Part shown: in pieces, positions 47,523 through 59,593 of the stretch
Layout: each line of letters begins with the position of its first letter
How positions within the stretch are numbered: position 1 is the stretch's first letter
Source: Linyphia triangularis
Lineage: Eukaryota > Arthropoda > Arachnida > Araneae > Linyphiidae
NCBI GenBank assembly: GCA_963978545.1
Contig: OZ021726.1
Coordinates: 56,031,959-56,095,958, forward strand
Length of the DNA stretch: 64,000 nt
Direction: 5' to 3'
Made by a program: the position numbers and the translations under genes
Notes under the pieces: generated by a model
Seen by the model: the letters and a program-made list of their open reading frames with translations, nothing else
Told to the model about the DNA's origin: nothing
Databases searched by the model: none

Positions 47523-47758
47523 TTTTCAGTGCCACGTTACTATGATTTATATGTTTTGCAATGTTGAATTGTATCTATTCAAAAATTCACTTAAAATCGT
47601 TCTTTAATTCTGCAGCTAAGATTTTGGAGTTGAATGCTTATTGCAGCAAGCTCCACAAAATTCTGTTGCAGGGGTATACATGCAAAATAATGAGGGATAT
47701 TAAATGTGCAGTTTACAATCAAGAAATTCAAAGAGTGGTTTTTTAATAATTAATAGGT

Positions 47759-47820
47759 ATTATATGTTCGTTAGATTTTTTTTTTATCAATTAGAAACAA
47801 GTTACTATATACCAAATTAA
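47759..47820 (+). repeat. 62-bp direct repeat, copy 2
   Basis: Second copy of 47461-47522. The 236 bp between copies contain only a 61-codon frame without recognisable features. Confidence 0.95.
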
Positions 47821-48158
47821 GGTAGATTCCTTGAGGTTTCTTATGAACTTTGGTAGCCACATTTCCCATTCCCCCTTTATATTTGTTTTCCCCAATGTAT
47901 TGGAATCTTGCTACCAGACATGAGAGCCAGACCGTTCATGCTTCAAAGCATGAATAGGGTAGGGGGGGGGGGGGGGTAAATGGGTATAAAAAAATCATTT
48001 TTTTTCTTCAGCTAAAATTTTCTTATAAATGTTTAACGATTCAATTTTTGTAATGGTTTTTCTTTACATCGCTCGTCTTGGGAATAAGAATACATAATTT
48101 TTGTATAATTTTGTTGCATAAATATGTTTGTGAGAAAACATTCGATAGGTATATGTTT

Positions 48159-48200
48159 ACTATACCCATTTTATCGCACGCAGGTGAAAATGGGTATAGT
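48159..48200. repeat. Perfect 14-bp stem hairpin
   Basis: ACTATACCCATTTT (48159-48172) and its exact inverse AAAATGGGTATAGT (48187-48200) around a 14-base loop. GGGTATA/TACCCAT words also recur at about 47980, 48210 and 48570, so this may be the centre of an unlisted repeat (about 47830-48620). Confidence 0.9.
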
Positions 48201-48832
48201 GTGGGATAAAATGTGTATACTATGGTTTAACAATGAAAACCATATAATAAATCATTGGTAGATAATAAACTACAGACTTACCAAAAGAAAGCACAAAGCC
48301 TAATGAAATATGAAAGATAATATAGCAAGTCATAAAATCATTCAAAACTCTTGTTTTAATCTGAAATCGCATACAGAAGTTTTAAGCAGACAACGTATGA
48401 CATGAAGCTATACAAAAGTGTTTTCACTGTTGACACTCATATGAAACAAAAATAAAGTTGGGAAATAAAGTTTAGGCATCATACCACCATGTACAATTTT
48501 AAAATCTATGAATATATTAGAAACTTCTAAAATTTTAAGCAATATATTTTGAAGACTCATTTTACCCCACTACCCATTTTACCTTGTGAGGTGGTGTATT
48601 GTGGTACTAAGTTTTCCCATGACTGGATTGTGATAATTAAACTAGAATTTTTTTTTATTGTAATTACCGTCGTGAATCCTTGCAAGTCTATAATGAGGAA
48701 ATATTGGTTTCATATTCAAGTTTATTGATAATTATTGGGTATTCACAACAGCATTGGAGGCACGATTAAAAATATGAATATCATCAGTTAAAAACAGGTC
48801 TTAAGGTGGTACGGTCCATGCGGCCACCAAAG

Positions 48833-48836
<4 letters not shown>

Positions 48837-48865
<29 letters not shown>
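48837..48865. repeat. A29 homopolymer
   Basis: 29 consecutive A. Confidence 0.95.
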
Positions 48866-48869
<4 letters not shown>

Positions 48870-48919
48870 ATATTAAGTATGAGAGTACTATACAAGTTAA
48901 ACACTGATGTAGTCTTTAA

Positions 48920-49060
48920 CCTTTTGAGTACTGAATTATTTGAAGATTTGTATGCCGATGGGACGGATTTGGATGGACGGATGACAAGTCAGACTCGTCC
49001 ACCGTAACTTCGCCCAAGTAAGCAGATGACGAGTCTCACTCGTCAAATGTACACAAAGGG
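48920..49060. mobile_element. piggyBac-like MITE (141 bp) with TTAA target sites
   Basis: TTAA at 48916-48919 and 49061-49064. Ends CCTTTTGAGTAC and (inverse) CCCTTTGTGTAC. Inside is GACGAGTCTCACTCGTC and a diverged partner GACAAGTCAGACTCGTC. A short TTAA-type MITE. Confidence 0.85.
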
Positions 49061-49639
49061 TTAAGGATTTTTACGGACGTTCTTTGAAACCTAGAAAGAA
49101 AAGTCCTACTTGAAATATCTTTTCAATCTTTTTTTTTTATCAACTCTTGAAATTTCCCAATACATTCGTTATTTCTGATATTTACTTTTTTTTCATCCGC
49201 TGAGTGTTAGGTTACGCTGATGTAATAGTTGTTATTGTATCTCGTAATGCAAGAGTATTGACTATGGATAAACCTTAAAAAAAGTAAACATTCGTAAAAA
49301 CTATGGAAAATCCGTTGAAAAGTTGGTATCGCTGGGTCTAGATATAATATTGTATTAATTTAAAAAAATATCGAATTAAAAAAGAAATAATTAAACTGAC
49401 TGCAAAGTAGAAGTACTATTACATGCGTTTGGTCAAGCCGTCATCATTACCATTCGCAGTTCAATAGTTAACTTATTAACACACTTCCTGTACAAAATAT
49501 TATCCTCGAAGGAAAAAAACGCAAAAGAATAGAAGACCTCTACCAATTAAACTTGGCTTTGGTTTTAGTTAAACACTGTAACACATTGTTAAAAATTCAT
49601 TGTTAAAATTGAGTTTAGATTGCAATTTTTCCTTCCACA

Positions 49640-49745
49640 TTACTAACTTAAAGAGAACCAGATTTTTTCAATATCCCCTCCACCAAAATTCGCGTGAAAA
49701 TTCAATAAATTCTTAAAGTTGAAAAATGAGCGAAAATCACCTTTC
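49640..49745 (+). repeat. Family B fragment
   Basis: 'ATATCCCCTCCACCAAAATTCGCG' (in part), then 'AATTCTTAAAGTTGAAAAATGAGCG' (in part): middle of family B only. Confidence 0.5.
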
Positions 49746-49869
49746 CCAACATTTACTCTTTGCATAATATTTTCGGATCTCGTTCGAGGATCAAAATGAA
49801 AGACGCACTTTCTACAATTAATTAACAATTTACTTTATAAATTATTACTTTTATTAAGATATATAATTT

Positions 49870-51860
49870 TAATTTTTTTATACTGCAGTAATAAGCATGT
49901 GCAAGGGGAATTACCCCCTAGTGACTTTTTTTAAACATTCAATTAAAGGTATAAAAGAAGTCTGGAACATACGTGCAATTAATTCGATAGCATGCGCAAC
50001 TCAACAAGAATAAACAAAATAAATTTCTGACCTCTTCGTTGTGCTTAATTAGACAAAGTTATTTCTTGGTTGAAAAATATAGTAAACCGATTTTCCAATA
50101 CAAGGATGTATTTACGTTGGATTTTGTGCAAGAGACATGAGGAATTATTCCCTCCATATCACTTTTAATCGCTCTTAGTTCTAGTAATTTGTGTGTAGAC
50201 TGTGATTGTATTATCTGTTTTTATTTACGCTGTTATGTTATTGTTTTGTTTGGGTGTATTTATTTTAACGATTGTTCACTTTACAATTATTGCAAAATAG
50301 ATAATACTGTTCTATAACAATAACAATATAATTGGCCTCTTTTTCTCATTACAATAGAGCGCAACAGTTATGTAATTGAATTAGATAATTAGCTTTCAGG
50401 CACTTTAAGTTTTAATTGAAGCAATATTACACTGTTAACGGAGTGAAAGGAAGTTTGCGTGAAGTGAAGGAACATGAGTCCATAAAAATTTCCAGGGTGG
50501 AAGACTCTTGCTAGTGGGGGAGGGAGGTGAATTTGGGCTTTTAAAATTGAAGAATTAATTTTGGTTTAAATTTGGCAAGTGATGCATGTTTTTAGAGGAT
50601 TTTTTGACACTTTATTGAATACTCACAAAATCGAGACGATATAACCGAACTAGAATTTTAAATCCTTGACCCTCCCCATGTTTCTCAAATATAGCACTTG
50701 TGCTATGATAACCACTAAGTGAATGGTCCAGCAATGTGTAGTTGAGAATGAATACGCTGTTGTATGGTTGTCTATAATGTAGTCTAACTAGTTCTTCCTA
50801 TTTCTGATTTCAATAGATTCGTTATTTTCTTTTTAACGAGAAAAGGGCTGTCATAAGTATATTAAATATTTATCTCCTGATTGACGATGGTAGGTTGATG
50901 CCCTTTTTAGCCTTCTAAATTTGTGTTATCAATATATCTGCGTCATCAAATTGTATGATTTCAAAATTGCTTTTTTGAAGTGAGATTTTCAACATTTTAA
51001 TCAGTTGCTTTTTGTTTTCGAAATTAACGAGAAACCACTTTTCAATCCAATTCGTTATCAGAGATTGAGGCGTGAAATATTTGTATCGCTTTAAGTGTTC
51101 AGGACTTTTCATGCTGTTTTTGTCATTTTACCCATCGTCTCTGTCTCATATAGACGTCATATATATTATTGTAGAAACTGCCGTGATATTTCTATAAGCT
51201 CAATACACCACTATCTGACTATTTTGTGATAATAAATTATATTACCCATTACATCTTTTTTTAGTACTCTCTTTAATTGTTTCAACTAGTCCTGCACTAG
51301 GTTCCTCTTTCTCACTGAAAACCAGCTGTTTGTTAATAAAACACAGCTCTCTCGGGTCCTTGGAGATACATCACTTGCCTCCCATTTTAACTCATACCAT
51401 TCTTTTTACCCCCCCCCCCTCCCTCTTCTCTAGTAACACCTACACAGGCAAATACTAGCGCCTGGCTCTTACTATATATACATCTCCACCATTTAAAGTC
51501 TTTTTTTCCCCCTCACTTATTACATGTAATTTTGTCTATAAGAAGGATTGTAACTTTTTCTAAGTTGATCGAATAGTTTTGTTTTTGTTTTCATTTGATC
51601 CAGCGTGAAAACAATTATCTAAAAACACGCAGCACTTGTTTAGAAAATACAAAAATTAATTTTTCAGTTTCAAAACATGCCCTCTTCCTAAAAATACCCT
51701 TCCACTCTGAATATTTTTACGGATTCTTGATTTTTCATTCTCATGATAAATGAAACATTTTTGTTAAGTTTCATCAATGGATCACTTTTTTTATTACTTT
51801 TAATTACCTTATGTGTAATGTTGAGTAATAAAGATATTAATTCGTTTCGATTTTTTTTTT
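49870..51860. other. Gene-free intronic stretch
   Basis: No gene or family copy recognised. A C-rich run lies at about 51411-51420 and a T-run at about 51851-51861. Confidence 0.5.
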
Positions 51861-51867
51861 TTGCATG

Positions 51868-52175
51868 GTCTAGCTAATATGTCCGTGTCTACTTCCGAAC
51901 CTATTGACTTGCGATGTTCAACTTTTGTATCTGTGCTAATAGCACATGCGCATAAATTAGCTGCCATTGAAAAATTTGTTTTTCAGCAATTGTAAAACGA
52001 AAGCTCAAACGATTTTGATCCAAATCGCTGCGTTAATGTCTTTTAAGGTATTCTAAATATCCTCTCCTTCCTTTAGAAAATCAATTAAGGCATAAAAAGT
52101 TGAAAAATTAACGTCTTTAACTTAAGAGTTATCTTCCTTTAAGTATTGCGCATCAACGAGTGTTTATTTGAATTG
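51868..52175 (+). repeat. Dispersed repeat family B, 5' half
   Basis: 'ATATGTCCGTGTCTACTTCCG' (in part), 'TTGACTTGCGATGTTCAACTTTTG' (in part), 'GCACATGCGCATAAATTAGCTGCC' (in part), 'CATCAACGAGTG'. The 3' half is missing. Confidence 0.7.
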
Positions 52176-52739
52176 TCCAATTTTACCCAAATTTCCAAAA
52201 TTCATGTGCGATGCGGGGGCAAAAGATATTATCCAATAAAAAAAAATTACATCGTGTTTATTGAACCCAAAGAGAATCCTTTCCGCACTATTAGAATAGC
52301 GATTTCGAAAAAAAGTGTTTTTCGGCCCACTCTATTATTTTATCTTAGAAGGAAACAGAAATAGGCGTTTATTGGTTCATTCTATTAATGAATTGAGGCA
52401 TTCATATGGTGCTTTTAAGGGTACCTATGACAAGCTTAGGAGGATTGGGATAAGTTCTTAAACTTTTTCGCAAGAAAAACTGAAACCACTTGCTGAGGAC
52501 TCCAACAAACATGAGAGATTACATACTATCAATGGAAAGACTAGATAGTACGGCATATTGAGAAGGAAGCCGAATATTTCCCAAATATTCTAGGTTGTGA
52601 TATGTGCGAAATTTATTTGAATGTATAAGTAATAAGTACAAAATATACAACCCTGGAAACACTTTATTGTTGTTTGCAATAATAATGAGTGAATAATAAT
52701 AGTTGAACAATAGACTTGAAAATTGAAATTTTCAAGTAG

Positions 52740-53501
52740 TAGTCAGTGGCCGGTAGGCACTTTTAGTTTAGTAGCCACTTCATCGTAGACTTTTGACCAG
52801 TGGCGCAGCCAGGGAAGGGAAGGTTGGGGTTTTACCTTTTACCTGAATGTATGCAGTGGGGCATTCATATTTTTTTTTTTTTTTTTTTTTTTTTGGAGGA
52901 GGAGGAGGAGGATGTTTTAGTTCTTTATTTGGTTTGTATTAAATATATAAATTTAAAACACATATATAAGTTAATTGTGTTTAATAAAATGTCAATGACA
53001 GAAAAAAAAAGTACAGTATCTAAGCTTTTTCACTTATGGATGTCTATAGGTTTGTTACACATCTGTAACTTAGCGCTGCAAAGGGGTTAATAAAAATGAA
53101 AAAATCTGACGGAATCAATTTGAAATATTAAGAAATTTAGAGTTGTAATATATTCTGTTGACAAAAAACGCCAGGCAAGATTAAAAATAATCATGTCTGT
53201 AAAGGATGCAGTCAGATTAAAGTTGGAAGATTTTTTTTTTAACAATGGGGTGGCGGCCGCATCCGTACGGGGAATGCAAGAAGGAAAACTCAAAAATTTC
53301 AAAACTCCCTGACATTTCTCTGATTTTTCTAGAAGAGTGTAATTCCCTAACATTTCTCTGATTTTCCTGAATTCCCGGTTCTGTCAACTCATAAATCCAT
53401 ATCGAAGATGAATGGATTTTAACGGCGTATACGCACGTGATTACAAAATTTCAAGAAAGGGAAGGGCGATTTTCATTGATTTGGAAATTTCGGTATATTC
53501 G

Positions 53502-53533
<32 letters not shown>

Positions 53534-53640
53534 TCGTAGGGGGAGGGGTGAAACGAAAGGTGGCCGGTTGACTAATTTATTTAGTCGCCTCATCACGCTG
53601 TTTAATCGACCTGTGGCGAGTGGCGACTAGATATTTTCAG
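52740..53640. repeat. Duplicated 'GTGGCCGGT' segment around a CAGTGGCGCAGCC insert
   Basis: 'GTGGCCGGTAGGC...TTTAGTAGCC.C.TCATC' at 52747-52800 and 'GTGGCCGGTTGAC...TTTAGTCGCC.C.TCA' at 53563-53620 are diverged direct repeats. Directly after the first comes CAGTGGCGCAGCCAGGGAAG (52798), a typical MITE/hAT-like start, with T25 at 52870-52894 and A28 at 53506-53533 inside. No matching right end was found, so the limits are uncertain. Confidence 0.4.
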
Positions 53641-54289
53641 GTCTATTGAACAAACAGCTAAGAGAATACCACTACTGATTAGCAGTATTAATATATAGTC
53701 GGCAGCTTTTACTTATCGGTGGGCTTCTCTTCTTGTTTACAAAACATCAGAAAGTGGTTTGAGACTAAAAGTGGAGTTCAAACTTTTTCACTCTAAGCCG
53801 ACGATTTGTCTTAGAAGAAGAAAGTTTAAATACTAGTATACATTAAAAAAAAAATGTCTTTAATTTTTGAATTAGACTCGCATTTTTTCACGCTTAAAAA
53901 GCGTTAAAAAACTAACATACCTGCATAAAAAATATTTAATTGATTAATTAAAAATTAATTAACTAATTAGGGTATAATTGCACCAATCATAACTGAATTT
54001 GTAATTATTTTAAATTTCAAATTTAACTGCAAACAATACATTAAGGATTTTAAACAGGGAACCTACTAAAATTGCAAATTTAACTTAAGTATTTTTTTTA
54101 TGTAGTTTTGTTTTGAAAGTTGAACTTTTTATGAAAACGTCAAGATTCAAAATTAAGTTAAAATTCAATTATTGCATGGGGGAGTTTGATCTCAGTAGTA
54201 GGTTTTCTGTCCTGACTTGCTACTTTAAATAAATAAATTAGAATCAACATTTTTTTTTTTTTTTTATCTGAAGTTATCTTTGGAAATTG

Positions 54290-54600
54290 CTGAGTTCTAC
54301 CGTCCGCAGCCGCGTTGTGTGAATATCCCTATTTAACCGTATGTACGAATCCTGTTGATGGTGTGGCAGCGCCCGCACTAAATTTTAATATCTGCCAACG
54401 CCATGCATGCGGGTTCGCGCGATGATATAGTTGCGTGCCGCTTCTGTGCATCGTCTGAAATGATCCATTCAAAATGCATTGGTGAAACTTACGAGCCAAA
54501 ATGCAGTAAAAATCTTCACATTGAAGTGACGTTTTGGGGTTTGGACGCGTTTAAAAGAACGTCTTCAGAAAAAGCTCTTGCTTTTAATCGTTTTTGGACC
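54290..54600. other. GC/CpG-richer island in intron 1
   Basis: Contains GTCCGCAGCCGCGTTGTG, GGCAGCGCCCGCAC and GCATGCGGGTTCGCGCG in an otherwise AT-rich region. An 86-codon frame (54403-54663) with a short CRFC...C pattern crosses it but loses coding character after 54600. It could be an alternative promoter, an enhancer or transposon debris. Not identified. Confidence 0.35.
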
Positions 54601-54669
54601 ATCCCCCTGATGAAATTCCAAAATTTCTCCCTTTTGCATTTTGTTTGCTTATTATTTATTTGAAACTTT

Positions 54670-56370
54670 GTAACCTATCAGCTTATGCGCTGGTAATCTG
54701 TTCTATTTCTTTATGTTTTGGAGTTTATATTTGTAGCTTCACTTTTAATTTTTACTTTGTTATTTATGTATATGTATTTATACATATATCTTTTGTTAAA
54801 ATATTGAGTGTAATGCAGTCTGCTAGGACAATATTTTCAGGGACTTACATTTTGTAATTTTATAACTATGGAAAATAATGAAATTAAAATTATTTTCCAT
54901 TGTATAAAACACTTTATTATGAATACACTAAATTAATTGTTGTTGGAAAATTAGTTTTATTATTAATTTAACATTTAGAATTGCATAGATGGCTAATGAT
55001 AAGCCAAGATAATGACTTTTCAACGTTTGATATATTTTTAAATGCATTTATATATTTAAAAAAAAATCAACGTGTTATTTATCTGAAGCTTAGACTGGAA
55101 AATAAAAAAGTTTTTAAAAAGGGTATTAATTATTCTCGTTTTTTAAAAAGTGGTATAATGCTGTAACACGTATTTTTTTCCTGTTTCAGGAGAATAACCC
55201 CTAGTTATAAGCGCTCACAAAATTTCAAGATTAAATAAAATAAATATATAGAATAATAATAAATAAAAAAAAGAGAAAATTGCCAACTATTTTCGCTTCT
55301 CATTTAGTTAATGAGTTCTTATTACTCGTACTGTGCACGGTAAATTATTTCAAATGTTTTTAAAACAATACTTATACAGTTATTGTTGTCTTAAAATTAA
55401 GCAGAATGAGATATTACTTGTATACATAATGCATTATCGTATGCAAGTACTTGAAAGGTTATAGGATTGGAATTTAGAGTTTGTTTCTGGAAAAAAAAAA
55501 TTATTGTAATAGATGCAAGTGCAGAATAATGGATCATATAATTAGTTATAATTATATAAAGAACTATGCCGGATTGCATTTCGAAACCTACATCAAAATC
55601 GTGAGTAAAGAAAAAGTGGCGAAATTAAGGTTTTACTTGCGGTGTAAATGATTTAGAATAGATTTTTTTTTATATAAATTATTTTGATAATTTTTAAATT
55701 CAGTTATCTGCTATACGCTCGTGACATAAAAGAATTTCTTCACACAGGTTTATACATTATACAACATGTAAAAAAAAAAAAAAAAAAAAAAAAAAACGTA
55801 TTTTGACTTTCCAGGGTCAATGATCTTTATAGAAAGTTCTTTTTCGATCATTTTTAAAAAGAATAACACTCAAAATACTAAAGGCTAACATATAAGAAAG
55901 ACACAATACTAAAGAATACAATAAAGGTTTTATTTTCTTTTGCCATTTTCTACTAGAAATAATTAACTGGAAAAAAGTTTGAATAGAAGTTAAACCGACA
56001 TGGGTATTCCAAATTAAACAATATGGCATACTAACCTAAAAAAGCATTGCCACTTTCTCACTGTTTGAAGTAGTTATAAAATCTATAAGAAATCTTAAAC
56101 TTATGCAGGGAATAAGCTATAATATATATATTTTTTCTAAATAAAGTGATGAAAGTTGATACAGTTCATAGAAGGAATAACTTATCTTTTACGGCTTATA
56201 TTTAAAATTGCCAACATGGGAAAGTTATTTTACCCATTATAAAACAGTTAAAATCAGTTTAAATGATTTATATGCCAAAACATAGCTGGCAGTAACAGTG
56301 TTGAAGCTAGGTATAACTGCAGTATTCTTATATATTGCAGTTTATCTGCAGTATTCCCAATACACCATAA
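54670..56370. other. Gene-free intronic stretch
   Basis: AT-rich, with an A27 run at 55770-55796. Nothing else recognised. Confidence 0.5.
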
Positions 56371-56372
56371 CC

Positions 56373-56546
56373 CACTTGATAGCTATGTGGTTAGCGCTTT
56401 AGCCCGCATGCCAAAGGTGCCGTTTTCGTATCAAGATTAGGCATGAATGTTCATTGTGGTTCGGAATCCACGTTAAACTGTAGGTTCCGGCCTGATTAGT
56501 AGTCATTGTGCATAAAAGTAGACCAATGAACTTACAAACCAACCAA
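56373..56546 (+). mobile_element. tRNA-derived SINE, diverged copy
   Basis: Same plan as 31368-31544: a 'TGGTTAGCGCTTTAGCC' A-box region, a B-box area degraded to 'TTTTCGTATCAAG', 'TTAGGCATGAATGTT', and the tail ACAAACCAACCAAC. The middle 'GGTTCGGAATCCACGTTAAAC' (in part) is lacking in the other copy, so it may belong to a related subfamily. Target duplication not evident. Confidence 0.7.
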
Positions 56547-57004
56547 CACAATATGCCGTACTTTCTCTGAACAAATTGACAGAAATGTATTTTTTTTTCT
56601 TTACCTTTTGCCACTTGGAGATAAACTTCGTCAAGGTTCCCTCGGTCATTGAAAATCATTAAAAGTGCTTAATATTTTGAAACTTGTTTTCAAGGCCTGA
56701 AAAGTCATTGAAAATGCTTAAAATTTATAAAAATGCTACTCAGACCTGCTATTACCGCGTGTCTGTCTCTTAATCGCCCCGTATCGGAATTATCTGACGT
56801 CTTTGTATTATGATGCGCAAACTTGTAACTTTTTAGTTTTTAGAGTTGTATATGAATTTTTTTGGCTTCAAATTTGATCGAAGTTTTCGGTTCAAATTTG
56901 GTATTGATATTCGTATCTGACCCTTGAAATTTTTTATAAATAGATGTGTGCGTTCGACATTCAAAGTGTACTAAATATTGTTACTGAATATATATATATA
57001 TATA

Positions 57005-57500
57005 TATATTTTAATCCTTTGTTATAAACTTTGATATTGTGGGTATGTTTGTCGTCGGACAAATCTACGGAGGCCTCATTAACTCCTTTGCCGTGATCCA
57101 ATCGATCTGAAACTTGGTAGATAGATTCTTTGTGGATGACAATGAATTCTATTAAATTTTGGAGCTGTAACTGTCACTAAAAGGACGCTTTTACGGAATA
57201 CTAATAAACCAACTTGCCGTCATCCAATCGCGCTAACATATTTAACCGACCATTGAAGAAACTCTTTCCTGTTGTCAAAATTGTTTTAATCAACAATAAA
57301 ATTGTTTTAATCAGAATAAATAAAAGATGTTTGGATGCAAGTGCATAAATTCACGTTCATGTTTAATAAATAAATTTTGAAACGTAATTTGCCACACGCT
57401 ATCCTGATAGAAATGTTTTTGATATTTAAAATTAGGTGCAACACCTTGCACGTGCAGTTTAAAGAATCAGTCCTGTGTTAATGAATATAAAAATTGGCAA
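57005..57500 (+). repeat. Dispersed repeat family C, copy 6
   Basis: From 'ATAAACTTTGATATTGTGGG' through 'GTGATCCAATCGATCTGAAAC' (in part), 'ACGGAATACTAATAAACCAAC' (in part) and 'AAATGTTTTTGATATTTAAAAT' to 'GAATATAAAAATTGGCAATG'. It is preceded by a short (TA)n. Confidence 0.75.
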
Positions 57501-57999
57501 TGAATAGGAGAAAAAGGTTTCCGACGAAAAACTATCTGAAGTTAAATCATACTAATGGATAAAAAAAAAATTGTTTAAAATTCACCGGAAATGTATCTTT
57601 TTAAAAACTTGACCTTCATCAAGATTTTTATTAGAGCAATGCTATGCATGAAGTTAGTGTCTATAATTAGATTATTTTAAATCTAATAGAAAAATTAGAA
57701 AACAATAATTATTCTAAATATTACGAGTAATTAAGAAAAGTCTTTTGTTCAACAGTTTTATTTGTTTTAACATGCTGTATCAGAACTGATTAATAACATT
57801 GCTATCAGCAACATGTTCAATATTTAAATAAAGATACGGCCCACTCTTTTTTAACTCGTTCCAAGTCTATAAGTTGTAATAATATGTTAGTTTAGTCTTT
57901 GCATGAATGCGATTATTATGATTTCTTATCTTATTTTAAGAATCTTTGCAGTTTACACTCATTTTAATAGTACAGGATATAGATTAGATTGAAAAGAGA

Positions 58000-58366
58000 A
58001 TGGCAAAGCCATGCTTACTTATGCCTGTTGGCCCATTGTACCTCTCTAAAATCTTACTAATAATAAGAAGACTGTCTATAGCATGTTAAACAGGGCAATG
58101 GCATTACAAAAGGCCAAACAGTCAGAAAGGGGAACATTGCAAAAGTCATTAGACTCGATGTCGATAACTCCACAGATTTTTAAACCTAATGTCCATGAAT
58201 GATTGGCATTTGCTAAAGGCACACTCAACTGTTTCAGCTGAGTTTCCACAGCTCCTGCATAGGTTATTTTCAACAACTTTCATTGTTTTAAGACGATTCC
58301 TAAGGCAGTGACCGGTTAGCAAACCAATCATGATTCTACAGGACTCCCTGTCCAGTCCAATACAGG
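58000..58366 (-). pseudogene. LINE ORF2 C-terminal remnant
   Basis: On the minus strand: 'DRESCRIMIGLLTGHCLRNRL' (as pattern), 'CRSCGNSAETVECAFSKCQSF', then a frameshift, 'LSDCLAFCNAIALFN' and a stop. LLTGHC.LN..L followed by C..CG...ET..H/C......C is the conserved end of Jockey/R1/I-type LINE polyproteins after the RNase H domain. The downstream part 'GTMGQQA' and a TAATCTA-like end (about 57975-58000) fit a LINE 3' end. 5'-truncated and frameshifted. Confidence 0.78.
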
Positions 58367-58924
58367 ATATAAATTACCGAACAACTTTTTTGTGACATTT
58401 GTGTAGTTTTTTTTTTGGGTTTTGTGAAGACAGACGGGACGGGTAGTTTGTCTGACTATTATTCAGTGTAATTTAAAATGTTCGCCTGTTGATAGAAATC
58501 TGGTGCTTTCAGAACGCATGAACAGATGCTCGTAAGCTTCGTCGATAAATTATGCGCGAAATTTAACATCGATAAAGACAACCTAATTCGAAGTCCTCGA
58601 AACATCGATAGCAAACATTTATTTATTTTTATTTAATTTCTAGATACCATTTTCGTAGTATGTACATCAAATTTTTTGATCATCTGTGCATAACTTCAAT
58701 CTCAAGAAGATTGTTCTAAACAAGTGATCGACTGTCTGTACCTCTCTCCATCTGCATTTCTACTCCGTACTGTTTGTTGGCTACTTCCCCATAAGTCAAT
58801 GCTTGCAGTAAAACCACTTCTACGGGGATCACTCGTTCGATTGAAAAAGCAACAAATGCGAATGTGTTTATGCATTCACTAGCCGTGAAGAATGTAATTT
58901 TTCTCTATTCGCTGATTTTTTATT

Positions 58925-59045
58925 ACGATTGGGGGTGTAGAACATAGCACTATTTTAAATTATGCACAATACTGGTTTACTGTATTTAAATTTGTGATCG
59001 ATTGGTGCGATTTATAATTTCATTTAATTAAGAAAAAAAATGTGT
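58925..59045 (-). repeat. Family B, 3' terminal fragment
   Basis: 'TTGGGGGTGTAGAACATAGCAC', 'AATACTGGTTTACTG', 'TTGTGATCGATTGGTGCGATTT' (all in part): the family B end in minus orientation, about 500 bp before AMFR exon 2. Confidence 0.6.
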
Positions 59046-59500
59046 TTAATTTGTTTAATGTTTAATTGAACAATGTTTATATATATATATATATATATTT
59101 GACCAAACTTCAGCTCATTCTGATCTGTGGTTCTTATTTCTGATCTGTGGTTCTTATTTTTGAAATTTGTTGTGAAGTTGGAACTTTAATTATAGTCACC
59201 CTGTGCATTAAATATTTTTCAATGCAATTACAAGTTAACACATTTGATTTAATTTTGAGGATATCGAGTCGAGAGTTGTGTAGGATTGATATGGGATGAA
59301 TGATTGTACCATTTACGGTCAGAATTAAGAAATCCAACAGGTTTTTGTGACGGTTTGTTTCAAATTTCTTATGACCGATTTGTAATAACTTATTTTATAA
59401 ATCTTTTTGATTTGACGTCTTCATTTGTAGAAATTTGTATTTACTTGTCTTTTTTCTTTAATTTTAAATTTACTAAACCGTACATATTTTTATTTTTCAG

Positions 59501-59593
59501 ACTCTAATAAATATGACGTACTGCTGTTTCATCCTCATTGGGAAAATCATTCAAAAACTTGTGTTTGGTGACTTAAGGGTTTCCGAACAGCAG
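59501..59593 (+). CDS. AMFR: AMFR/gp78 ER ubiquitin ligase, coding exon 2
   Basis: 31 complete codons, residues 106-136: a hydrophobic helix 'NMTYCCFILIGKIIQ' followed by 'KLVFGDLRVSEQQ'. Vertebrate AMFR has the same block, with VFG.LRVSER at the same distance from the helix, so identity and frame are secure. The acceptor TATTTTTCAG ends at 59500 and the donor GTAAGC starts at 59594, phase 0 at both ends. The next expected residues (a LKDKFWN..FYKF-type segment) were not found before 64000, so exon 3 lies beyond the window. The exon is short and isolated between very long introns. Confidence 0.93.

Larger units (their letters stand above)
20297..59500 (+). other. AMFR: AMFR intron 1 (39.2 kb, phase 0)
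   Basis: GTAAGT donor at 20297 and a polypyrimidine tract with TTTTTCAG acceptor ending at 59500. Both exons are cut between codons, and the reading frame is confirmed by continuous similarity to AMFR across the junction (W|TLINMTYCC against W|VLVN.ACC in vertebrates). The intron holds most of the repeats listed below. No nested host gene could be supported on either strand. Confidence 0.88.
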
